In this document: positions 1 through 5,940 of the stretch, piece by piece
How positions within the stretch are numbered: the stretch's first letter is position 1
How the letters are laid out: the number at the start of each line of letters is the position of its first letter
Source of the DNA: Candidatus Omnitrophota bacterium
Lineage (GTDB): Bacteria > Omnitrophota > Gorgyraeia > Duberdicusellales > 4484-171
DNA length: 6,209 nucleotides
Direction of reading: 5' to 3'
Assembly: GCA_023228195.1 (NCBI GenBank)
Contig: JALOBR010000086.1
Coordinates: forward strand, 1-6,209
The notes under the pieces: generated by a model
Database searches by the model: none
Seen by the model: the letters and a program-made list of their open reading frames with translations, nothing else
Told to the model about the DNA's origin: nothing
Position numbers and translations under genes: made by a program

Positions 1-26
1 GACCGATAAAAGAGATGGAAGTATGA
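1..26 (+). CDS. Probable 3' end of an upstream gene, possibly mlaF (ABC ATPase)
   Basis: In the third forward frame the window opens with codons reading PIKEMEV and then a TGA stop at 24-26. MlaF-type ATPases of the Mla lipid transport system often end in a short tail containing GPI, and mlaF commonly lies just upstream of mlaD, so this could be the end of mlaF. Only seven codons are visible and no domain can be tested, so the identity is inferred from gene context and a very short resemblance. The frame that stays open through 220 is a less likely continuation, because it runs straight through the hairpin repeats. Confidence 0.3.
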
Positions 27-79
27 TTCATGCTGTCTTTTCTATGCTAATATGTATCAAAGAAATGATGTTTTCATCG

Positions 80-140
80 CCCCGCCTTCGCTGTATATAT
101 GGTAAATTTCCTGCGGAAATTTACCATAACTCAGGCGGGG
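80..140. repeat. Long hairpin-forming inverted repeat (two-part stem)
   Basis: The outer stem is an exact 8-bp match, CCCCGCCT at 80-87 with AGGCGGGG at 133-140. The inner stem is an exact 14-bp match at 98-111 and 115-128 (TATGGTAAATTTCC and its complement) closed by a 3-nt loop TGC. The two stems are separated by an asymmetric internal loop (88-97 against 129-132). There is no T-tract after it, so it does not look like an intrinsic terminator. Its GC-rich base and perfect pairing suggest a dispersed intergenic palindromic element rather than gene sequence. The copy number in the genome cannot be judged from one window. Confidence 0.8.
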
Positions 141-200
141 TTAATTCGGCTGCCACCTCGCGCTGCGCCGTCACGCTTGCGCTCGGTGAAGCCTCATTAA
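141..200. repeat. Second, imperfect inverted repeat abutting the first
   Basis: This segment starts with TTAAT (141-145) and ends with its complement ATTAA (196-200). GGCT at 148-151 pairs with AGCC at 190-193. Further in, 154-163 pairs with 179-188 at 8 of 10 positions (CACC..GCGC against GCGC..GGTG), leaving a loop at about 164-178. It begins at the base after the first hairpin, so the two probably form one composite element of about 120 bp. The stem ends immediately before the GGAGG of mlaD, so the element makes up most of the mlaD leader. Confidence 0.6.
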
Positions 201-207
201 GGAGGTG
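199..207 (+). promoter_or_regulatory. Strong Shine-Dalgarno site of mlaD
   Basis: AAGGAGGTG lies just ahead of the ATG at 210, with four bases between AGGAGG and the start codon. This supports the chosen mlaD start. The first two bases are also the last bases of the inverted repeat at 141-200, so folding of that repeat would sit right against the site. Confidence 0.75.
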
Positions 208-209
208 TA

Positions 210-917
210 ATGGGCAATAATCTTTCCAACATAAAAAAGTATTTCGTGGAAATGAGGGTCGGCGCTTTTTTTGTCGGCGCGCTGATTATACTTTTAATTA
301 CGCTTCTTTCCATAAGAGAAACTACTTTTTGGAAAGGAACCCGTCTTTTAAAGGTAAAATTCAATTTCGCTGAAGGCCTTCGTCCGGCTTCCCCTGTGCG
401 GTTTTGCGGCGTGGATGTCGGTGAAGTTAAGTATGTTGAAGTAAAACAAGAGGATGATTTACAGCCATACGTATTTGTTTATGTAAAGGTAAGTACGGAC
501 GCGCGGATACCGAAGAATTCTTATTTTTTCATAAATAGTTTAAGTTTATTCGGAGAAAAATATCTTGAGATAGTGCCTCCCGAAAAGCCGGAAGGCTTTT
601 TAACCGGAGGAGAAATGGTAGATGGAATTTCTCCCACCCCGCTTTTTAACGTAGTTACTAATTTCAATAAGACCATGATGGAGGTTAACGAGTTCGTAAA
701 AGAAGGAAAATTAAAGGAGTCTTTCGCAAATACCATTACTAACGTAGAAAAGATAACTGCTGATGTGCGGCAATTAGTAGAAGATGTAAAAAATAAGAAA
801 GGAACCCTCGGTAAATTTTTCTATGACGATTCCCTTTATGTTAAAACAGAAGAGTTCATTGATGAATTGAAAGAAAATCCCTGGAAGTTGCTTTATAAAC
901 CCAAAGATGCCAAATAG
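210..917 (+). CDS. mlaD: MlaD/MCE-family phospholipid transport substrate-binding protein
   Basis: This is a 235-aa inner-membrane-anchored protein of the MCE family. In the Mla system MlaD forms a ring on the MlaE permease/MlaF ATPase and carries phospholipids across the periplasm. Residues 1-16 are a short cytoplasmic head, and residues 17-35 form one hydrophobic membrane segment. The MCE domain spans about 46-124, with the typical start (FNFAEGLRPASPVRF, then GVDVGEV at 67-73) and the end IPKNS...SLFGEKYLEIVPP. Residues about 147-200 look helical, as in MCE proteins whose helices line a central channel. The tail GTLGKFFYDD...NPWKLLYKP is a common MCE family ending. A strong Shine-Dalgarno supports the ATG at 210. 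Partner genes mlaE and mlaF are expected upstream but lie outside the window. The gene sits between two palindromic elements, which suggests its transcription unit is separate from radA. Confidence 0.88.
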   Translation: MGNNLSNIKKYFVEMRVGAFFVGALIILLITLLSIRETTFWKGTRLLKVKFNFAEGLRPASPVRFCGVDVGEVKYVEVKQEDDLQPYVFVYVKVSTDARIPKNSYFFINSLSLFGEKYLEIVPPEKPEGFLTGGEMVDGISPTPLFNVVTNFNKTMMEVNEFVKEGKLKESFANTITNVEKITADVRQLVEDVKNKKGTLGKFFYDDSLYVKTEEFIDELKENPWKLLYKPKDAK

Positions 918-1049
918 CATAGCGCATAGCGCGAAGCGCGAAGCGTGAGAAACAGGAAGCAGAGGTCTTTATTTTCTATGTTCGAAATCTGCTATTTGTT
1001 TTCTTCATTTTTTCCGCTATGCGCCATGTTCTATGCGTCATGCGATTAT
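918..1049. repeat. Heptamer-based inverted repeat element between mlaD and radA
   Basis: The left arm is a 7-nt tandem: CATAGCG, CATAGCG, CGAAGCG, CGAAGCG at 918-945. The right arm is a 7-nt tandem on the opposite strand: CGCTATG, CGCCATG, TTCTATG, CGTCATG at 1015-1042. Bases 918-931 pair with 1015-1028 at 13 of 14 positions. A second, imperfect pairing lies inside it (948-962 with 989-1004), so the whole stretch can fold into a long hairpin. A run of six T at 1008-1013 follows the inner stem, but the stem is AT-rich with a long loop, so terminator activity is uncertain. The element starts right after the mlaD stop and reaches to within a few bases of the radA start. Confidence 0.75.
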
Positions 1050-1050
1050 T

Positions 1051-2382
1051 ATGTTTTATTGTTCTACTTGCGGATATAAATCAGTTAAATGGCTGGGGAA
1101 ATGCCCTCTTTGTGAAGGATGGGAAACTTTTACTGAAGAAAAGGAAGAGCCTCAAGATGGGCAAATTATTAAAGAAAAAAACGCGCCACGCCTTGTAAAG
1201 GATATAGAAGGAAAAGATTATAATAGAATCGTAACGGGGATAGATGAGTTTGACCGCATAATAGGCGGTGGGCTCGTAAAAGGAGAGATAATCCTTATCG
1301 GTGGAGAGCCGGGCGTTGGAAAATCAACTCTTCTTTTAGAAATTTCCTCAGCTTTAGCTGCTAAAGAAAAAACTCTCTATGTGAGCGCCGAAGAATCTCC
1401 TCATCAGGTAAGTTTGCGCGCAAACAGGCTTAATGCCCGGGGCGATAACCTTTACATCCTGGGAGAAGATAATCTGGAAACTGTTTTTGGATACATAAAA
1501 GAGCTTAGGTTTAAATTTATAGTCATAGATTCGATACAGGTAGTCTGGAACTCACGTTCAGAGGGGTCAAAGGGGAGCGTTTCGCAGCTTAAAGGCTGCG
1601 CTGATTATCTTACGCAGATTGCCAAATCTTTAAATGTGGTTATTTTTGTAGTGGGCCATGTTACTAAAGAGGGGGTAATCGCAGGGCCTAAGCTGCTTGA
1701 GCATATTGTTGATTGTGTTCTTTATTTTGAAGGAGAAATTCTTTCTAATTACAGGATTTTACGCGCGGTTAAAAATAGATTCGGGCCCACTGGCGATATA
1801 GCTGTGTTTGAAATGTTATCCAGCGGGCTGAAGGAAGTGAAAAAGACTACTGATCTTTTCCTCCCTCATAAGGATGAAGCTGTTTCGGGAAGTTCCGTAG
1901 TCTGCGTTATAGAGGGATTGCGGCCTTTGCTTATTGAGTTGCAGTCTCTTGTGAGTAAAGCCAGCTTCGGCGTTGTTAGAAGACGAAGCCTCGGGTTTGA
2001 TTTTAACAGGTTTTCTTTACTTATTGCCATAATCGAAAAGAGGCTTAAAATGTCTCTTTCGAGCGAAGATGTGTTTTTAAATGTCGCAGGAGGCCTTAAA
2101 ATAAATGACCCTGCAGCGGATTTAGGCGCGGTAATTGCGATAATTTCAAGTTATAAAGAAAAAGAGCCGCCCCTAAACAGCGCATTTATCGCGGAGGTAG
2201 GCCTCGCGGGGGAACTTCGACGTGTTAGTAATATAAATTTAAGGCTTAAAGAAATAGAAAGAGCGGGCTTTGTGCGCTGTTTTATTCCGGAAAGCAATTT
2301 GAAAGAAGTGGACGCTAAGTTTAAATTTAAAGTAGAAGGGTTTTCTTCTTTGAAAGAAGTTATAGAAAAAATCTGGAGGTAG
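1051..2382 (+). CDS. radA: DNA repair protein RadA (Sms), RecA-like ATPase
   Basis: RadA helps process recombination intermediates as a RecA-like, DnaB-like branch-migration motor in the cytoplasm. With the ATG at 1051 it has 443 aa, close to the usual 450-460. Domains in order: a zinc finger with Cys4, Cys7, Cys18 and Cys21; a RecA core with Walker A GGEPGVGKST at 84-93 and Walker B FIVID ending in Asp160; the RadA-specific KNRFG motif at 241-245; and a Lon-like C-terminal domain from about residue 270 with DPAADLGAVIAI and EVGLAGELRRV. An upstream in-frame ATG at 1033 would add six residues (MRHAII), but that ATG comes from the repeat element. RadA proteins normally start a few residues before CxxCG, so 1051 is preferred. 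Neither start has a visible Shine-Dalgarno. It is followed two bases later by the PIN/TRAM gene. Confidence 0.95.
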   Translation: MFYCSTCGYKSVKWLGKCPLCEGWETFTEEKEEPQDGQIIKEKNAPRLVKDIEGKDYNRIVTGIDEFDRIIGGGLVKGEIILIGGEPGVGKSTLLLEISSALAAKEKTLYVSAEESPHQVSLRANRLNARGDNLYILGEDNLETVFGYIKELRFKFIVIDSIQVVWNSRSEGSKGSVSQLKGCADYLTQIAKSLNVVIFVVGHVTKEGVIAGPKLLEHIVDCVLYFEGEILSNYRILRAVKNRFGPTGDIAVFEMLSSGLKEVKKTTDLFLPHKDEAVSGSSVVCVIEGLRPLLIELQSLVSKASFGVVRRRSLGFDFNRFSLLIAIIEKRLKMSLSSEDVFLNVAGGLKINDPAADLGAVIAIISSYKEKEPPLNSAFIAEVGLAGELRRVSNINLRLKEIERAGFVRCFIPESNLKEVDAKFKFKVEGFSSLKEVIEKIWR

Positions 2383-2384
2383 GT

Positions 2385-3362
2385 ATGAAAGGTCTATTTA
2401 TCCTTAGGGCTTTTTTTGTTTTTATCTGCACGGCTGCTGCATTTCGGCTGGGTGACTTTAACCCGCTATTATCAACCGGTATAGGTTTCGCGGTAGGCGT
2501 AATAGTTGTATTCTTCGAAGTTTTTGCGAGAAAAATTTCTTTAAAAGGGCTTTCTTCGGCAGTTTTTGGAATATTTCTCGGAATGCTTGTTGCCTGGATT
2601 TTTAACAGAACGCTTGAGTTGTTTCTCTTGCCTAAAGAAATTACTTACAATATGAAAGTGTTCGTCACCTTCATATTTATTTATTTGGGAGTCACATTAG
2701 GGCTTAAAGGAAGAGGCGACTTCAACCTGATAATTCCTTATGTTAAATTTCAGCGTAAAGAGCTAAAAGAAGAAACTATAGTTATAGATACAAGCATAAT
2801 CATTGACGCAAGGATACTCGACATAGTTAAGACCGGATTTTTAGAGGCACGGTTTGTGGTGCCGCGTTTTGTTTTAAACGAACTCCAGGCGCTGGCTGAT
2901 TCAACCGATCACATGAAGCGCCAGAAGGGAAAGCGCGGGATTGAAGTGTTGCATTCCCTTAAAAAAGAATCTAACATAGAAATCGACATTTACAATGAAG
3001 ACGTAGAAGGAGTTAAAAGCGTGGATGAAAAGGTGGTTGTCCTTGCGCAGACTCTCGATGCAAAAATTCTGACCACAGATTATAATTTAAACCGTATAGC
3101 GCAATTGCAGGGTATAAAAGTTTTAAATATCAACGATCTTGCTAACGCGCTTAAGCCTACATTTGTAGCCGGTGAAAGGTTTTCTATAAAGCTCATAAAA
3201 GAGGGTAAAGAGCACAATCAGGCAGTCGGATACCTGGAAGACGGCACTATGGTGGTCGTAGAAAATGCTAAATGGCTCATTGGTAAAAATGTAGATATAG
3301 AAGTAACATCGGTTTTGCAAAGCCCAAGCGGCCGCATTGTTTTTACCAGGCTTGCAAGCTAA
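2385..3362 (+). CDS. Membrane-anchored PIN/TRAM domain protein (YacL-like)
   Basis: This 325-aa protein has four predicted membrane segments (about 4-23, 27-48, 55-81 and 91-107), a cytoplasmic PIN nuclease-fold domain (about 130-255) and a C-terminal TRAM domain (about 264-325), which in other proteins binds RNA. The acidic PIN residues appear intact: Asp135 in VIDTSIIID, Glu166 in VLNELQ, Asp214 in SVDEK and Asp232 in TTDYN. An active metal-dependent ribonuclease is therefore plausible, but the substrate of this family is not established to my knowledge. The architecture matches Bacillus YacL, which lies in the same position between radA and ispD, though there disA intervenes. GGAGG at 2375-2379, inside the radA end, lies five bases before the ATG and supports the start and coupling to radA. 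Confidence 0.88.
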   Translation: MKGLFILRAFFVFICTAAAFRLGDFNPLLSTGIGFAVGVIVVFFEVFARKISLKGLSSAVFGIFLGMLVAWIFNRTLELFLLPKEITYNMKVFVTFIFIYLGVTLGLKGRGDFNLIIPYVKFQRKELKEETIVIDTSIIIDARILDIVKTGFLEARFVVPRFVLNELQALADSTDHMKRQKGKRGIEVLHSLKKESNIEIDIYNEDVEGVKSVDEKVVVLAQTLDAKILTTDYNLNRIAQLQGIKVLNINDLANALKPTFVAGERFSIKLIKEGKEHNQAVGYLEDGTMVVVENAKWLIGKNVDIEVTSVLQSPSGRIVFTRLAS

Positions 3363-3370
3363 ACATTTGC

Positions 3371-3390
3371 GTTTGGCGTGGCCGCCAAAC
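3371..3390. other. Perfect 8-bp stem-loop in the PIN/TRAM-ispD gap
   Basis: GTTTGGCG at 3371-3378 pairs exactly with CGCCAAAC at 3383-3390 around a 4-base loop TGGC. No T-run follows on either strand, so it is not a standard intrinsic terminator. It sits eight bases after the PIN/TRAM stop and 20 bases before the ispD ATG, in the largest gap of the radA-to-tmk string. It may be an RNA processing or stability element, a weak attenuator, or a short repeat. Confidence 0.55.
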
Positions 3391-3410
3391 AACTAATATC
3401 ATTTACTTAA

Positions 3411-4085
3411 ATGGCTTTTAACGTCGGTGCTGTAATAGTTTGCGCAGGTCAAGGCAAGCGTCTTGGCAGAGATAAAGCTGCAATTAGATTGGAAGGCAAG
3501 CCCCTTTTTTATCATGCCTACAAGCTTTTTAAGGATATAAAGGAAATCAAACAAATAGTTATTGTTCTAAGGAGAAAAAATTTTTCCTTTGCGCGTACGC
3601 TTATTAAAGATAAAAGGGTTTCCCTGGTTGAGGGGGGCGTGCGCCGCCAGGATTCTGTTTTTTCGGGATTGTCCCGTCTGGATAAAAATATAGGATATGT
3701 GCTTATTCATGATGGCGCGCGGCCTTTTACGCCGAAAGCAGTAATAGCTGAAATGTTAAAGAATGTTAAAAGGTACCCGGCAGTTATTTGCGCGGTTAAA
3801 TCCAGGGATACATTAAAAAAAGTTCGCGGTAATTTTGTAAAAAATACTCTTAATAGAAATGATTTAGTAATGGTCCAAACTCCCCAGGTTTTTAAGAAAA
3901 AACTTATAATGGATGCGTATCGAAAATTTAACCACAAAGATACTTTTGATGATGCGCAGCTTTTTGAATTTATGAAGAAAAAAGTAAAAATAGTAAACGG
4001 CAGTTATTTTAATATAAAAATTACTTATCCATATGATATGATTTTAGCAAACGCCATTATTAAGCAAAAAGGTGCAAGATTATGA
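3411..4085 (+). CDS. ispD: 2-C-methyl-D-erythritol 4-phosphate cytidylyltransferase
   Basis: IspD couples MEP with CTP to give CDP-methylerythritol, the third step of the MEP isoprenoid pathway. The 224-aa length is normal. Visible signatures: the nucleotide-binding loop VIVCAGQGKRLGRDK (Arg17, Lys22); GGVRRQDSVFSGL at 75-87; IHDGARPF at 99-106; NR at 148-149 and QTPQVF at 156-161; DDA at 180-182; and NIKITYPYDM, with Lys203, near the end. The distance from Arg17 to Lys22 is five residues, against seven in the E. coli enzyme as I recall it, so the loop is shorter. No clear Shine-Dalgarno precedes the ATG, although the start fits the family well. The stop overlaps the ispF start (ATGA), so the two MEP pathway genes are probably translationally coupled. 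Confidence 0.93.
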   Translation: MAFNVGAVIVCAGQGKRLGRDKAAIRLEGKPLFYHAYKLFKDIKEIKQIVIVLRRKNFSFARTLIKDKRVSLVEGGVRRQDSVFSGLSRLDKNIGYVLIHDGARPFTPKAVIAEMLKNVKRYPAVICAVKSRDTLKKVRGNFVKNTLNRNDLVMVQTPQVFKKKLIMDAYRKFNHKDTFDDAQLFEFMKKKVKIVNGSYFNIKITYPYDMILANAIIKQKGARL

Positions 4086-4558
4086 AGGATTATAGGGTTG
4101 GCCTTGGTTTTGATGTCCACCGGTTTTCCAAAAAAAAGAAGCCGCTCATTTTAGGTGGAGTTGCGGTTGCCTGCGATTTCAGTCTTGAGGCTGTGTCTGA
4201 CGGGGATGTTTTGTTGCATGCCATAAGTGATGCTATTTGCGGGGCGTGCCTGCTTGGCGATATAGGCGATTATTTCCCGCCGGCAGACGCAAAATCAAAA
4301 GGTATCGATAGTAAAAAGATTGCGCAGTTTATATTGAAAAAAATAGAAAATAAATTTAGTATTGTTAATATCGACGCAACGATAATTACTGAAAAGCCCC
4401 GGTTATCCGCGCATAAAAAAAGGATTTTAACGTCCCTTCGTGAAATTTTTCATACAAAAGCGATAAATGTTAAAATAAAATCTAAAGAAGGATTGGACAT
4501 TTTAGGTTCAAAAAAGGCTATTTCCTGTTTGGGCTTGGCAGTAGTTAAAAAATGCTAA
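4082..4558 (+). CDS. ispF: 2-C-methyl-D-erythritol 2,4-cyclodiphosphate synthase, divergent
   Basis: IspF cyclises CDP-ME 2-phosphate to MEcPP with release of CMP, as a trimer with a metal site. The 158-aa length is normal. The metal ligands Asp11 and His13 (GFDVH) and His46 (DGDVLLHA) are present, as are GDIGDYFP at 59-66, NIDATI and a Glu at 136 in the C-terminal motif. Several usually conserved positions differ. The His before SDGD is Val38 (VSDGD rather than HSDGD). The KATTTEKLGFTGRGEG-type motif reads KIKSKEGLDILGSKKA, so the Thr pair and the Arg are replaced. The fold and metal site make the call firm, and pairing with ispD supports real function. AAAGGTG at 4068-4074 gives a seven-base-spaced ribosome site inside ispD. 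Confidence 0.9.
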   Translation: MKDYRVGLGFDVHRFSKKKKPLILGGVAVACDFSLEAVSDGDVLLHAISDAICGACLLGDIGDYFPPADAKSKGIDSKKIAQFILKKIENKFSIVNIDATIITEKPRLSAHKKRILTSLREIFHTKAINVKIKSKEGLDILGSKKAISCLGLAVVKKC

Positions 4559-5940
4559 AAATAAATAACACTCTAACCAGGCAGAAAGACGAATTTAAGC
4601 CTCAAAGCTTTCCGCAAGTGACTATGTATACTTGCGGAGTAACTGTCTATGATGACTGTCATATCGGACACGCCAGAAGCCTTTACATTTTTGATGTAAT
4701 GCGCAGGTATTTAAAATACAAAGGATATGATGTTAAATTCGTGCGTAATATCACCGATATAGATGACAAAATTATAAACCGGGCTATTGAATTAAAAATA
4801 AACTGGCAGGAGTTGGTTAAAAAATATATCGACAGGTATTATGAAGATTTAAACGCGCTTGGTGTTGAAAAGGCAGATTTCGAGCCCCGGGCTACGGAAA
4901 ATATCCCGGATATGATTAAATACATACAAACGCTTATTGATAAAGAGTTTGCTTATGCTTCCGGAGGAGATGTTTATTTTAATGTCAGGAAATTCAGCGA
5001 ATATGGAAAGCTCTCGGGGCAAAAAATAGAAGAAATGGAAGCTGGCGCGCGGATATCCCCTACTGGGCTAAAAAAGGATCATCTGGATTTTGCGCTTTGG
5101 AAGGCATCAAAAGAAGGAGAGCCTTTCTGGGAGAGCCCTTGGGGCAATGGTAGGCCAGGCTGGCACATAGAGTGCTCGGTTATGAGCCAGAAGTTTTTAA
5201 AAACGGATACGCTTGATATACACGCGGGCGGGCGTGACCTGGTATTTCCGCACCATGAAAATGAACTTGCGCAGGCTGAGGCGTTTACGGGTAAGCCTTT
5301 TGCTAGATACTGGATACATCACGGGCTTTTAACCATAAATGGACAGAAAATGTCTAAATCATTGGGGAATTTTATAATTGTTAAAGATGTTTTAAGTAAA
5401 TATCCGGCAGACGTTTTAAAGATATTATACCTTCAGGCGCTTTATTCAAGCCCGGTTGATTTTTCATGGGAAAAGATGGACGAGGCAAAGCATGCATACG
5501 AAAGGTTCGTTATTTTATTTCAAAAGATAAATAGAAAATTCGATGTAATCATGCCGGAAATATCAGCGAGCAACAGTAATGATAATAAATTTATTGAAGA
5601 ATTCGATAGGGCTATGGCGGACGATTTCAATACCCCAATGGCACTAAGCGTATTGTTTAACATGGTAAATGAGTGTAATAAATTACTGGATAATAATGCC
5701 TCTATAGCCAGGCAGCTAATGATAACCATAAAACAGTTAGGTAATGTTTTGGGGCTGTCTTTTAAAGGTGCCCGCGAAGAAAGTTCAGAGGTCTGGATTA
5801 TGGATGCGATTGGTGAGAGAGAAAAATTAAGAAAAGAAAAAAAATATAAAGAAGCAGACGGAGTCAGGAAAATGTTAGAAGAGAAAGGTATTGTTCTGGA
5901 GGATACAAAAGAGGGCACAACATGGCGCAAAAAACTTTAA
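4552..5940 (+). CDS. cysS: Cysteine--tRNA ligase
   Basis: This class I aminoacyl-tRNA synthetase activates cysteine and charges tRNA-Cys in the cytoplasm. Its 462 aa match the usual length (E. coli 461). The predicted zinc ligands are Cys28 in YTCGVTVYD, Cys208 in GWHIECS, and His234 and Glu238 in FPHHENE. The HIGH signature is exact at 37-40, and KMSKS is exact at 266-270. The C-terminal part has the helical domain of the family and ends with the typical run of R/K-rich helix, EADGVRKMLEEKGI and a final DTKEGTTWR. The start overlaps the end of ispF by seven bases with no clear Shine-Dalgarno, which suggests translation is coupled to ispF. All key residues are intact. Confidence 0.97.
   Translation: MLKINNTLTRQKDEFKPQSFPQVTMYTCGVTVYDDCHIGHARSLYIFDVMRRYLKYKGYDVKFVRNITDIDDKIINRAIELKINWQELVKKYIDRYYEDLNALGVEKADFEPRATENIPDMIKYIQTLIDKEFAYASGGDVYFNVRKFSEYGKLSGQKIEEMEAGARISPTGLKKDHLDFALWKASKEGEPFWESPWGNGRPGWHIECSVMSQKFLKTDTLDIHAGGRDLVFPHHENELAQAEAFTGKPFARYWIHHGLLTINGQKMSKSLGNFIIVKDVLSKYPADVLKILYLQALYSSPVDFSWEKMDEAKHAYERFVILFQKINRKFDVIMPEISASNSNDNKFIEEFDRAMADDFNTPMALSVLFNMVNECNKLLDNNASIARQLMITIKQLGNVLGLSFKGAREESSEVWIMDAIGEREKLRKEKKYKEADGVRKMLEEKGIVLEDTKEGTTWRKKL

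Noticed and set aside
27..79. Promoter for mlaD around TGCTAATAT near position 50
   Set aside because: The -10-like match is only partial and no acceptable -35 box stands at the right distance, so it cannot be supported from sequence alone.
80..200. Possible integron attC site, because of paired stems near GTTAAT
   Set aside because: The RYYYAAC/GTTRRRY core pair of attC sites is not present at the stem ends, and there is no cassette array or integrase in the window.
23..220. Open frame of 65 codons before mlaD
   Set aside because: It runs through both inverted repeats, has no ribosome site, overlaps the mlaD start and resembles no family. Its protein sequence is explained by the palindromic DNA.
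918..1049. CRISPR array or intrinsic terminator
   Set aside because: The repeat unit is only 7 nt with no regular spacers, so it is not CRISPR. The T-run at 1008-1013 follows a weak, long-looped AT-rich stem and is not convincing as a terminator.
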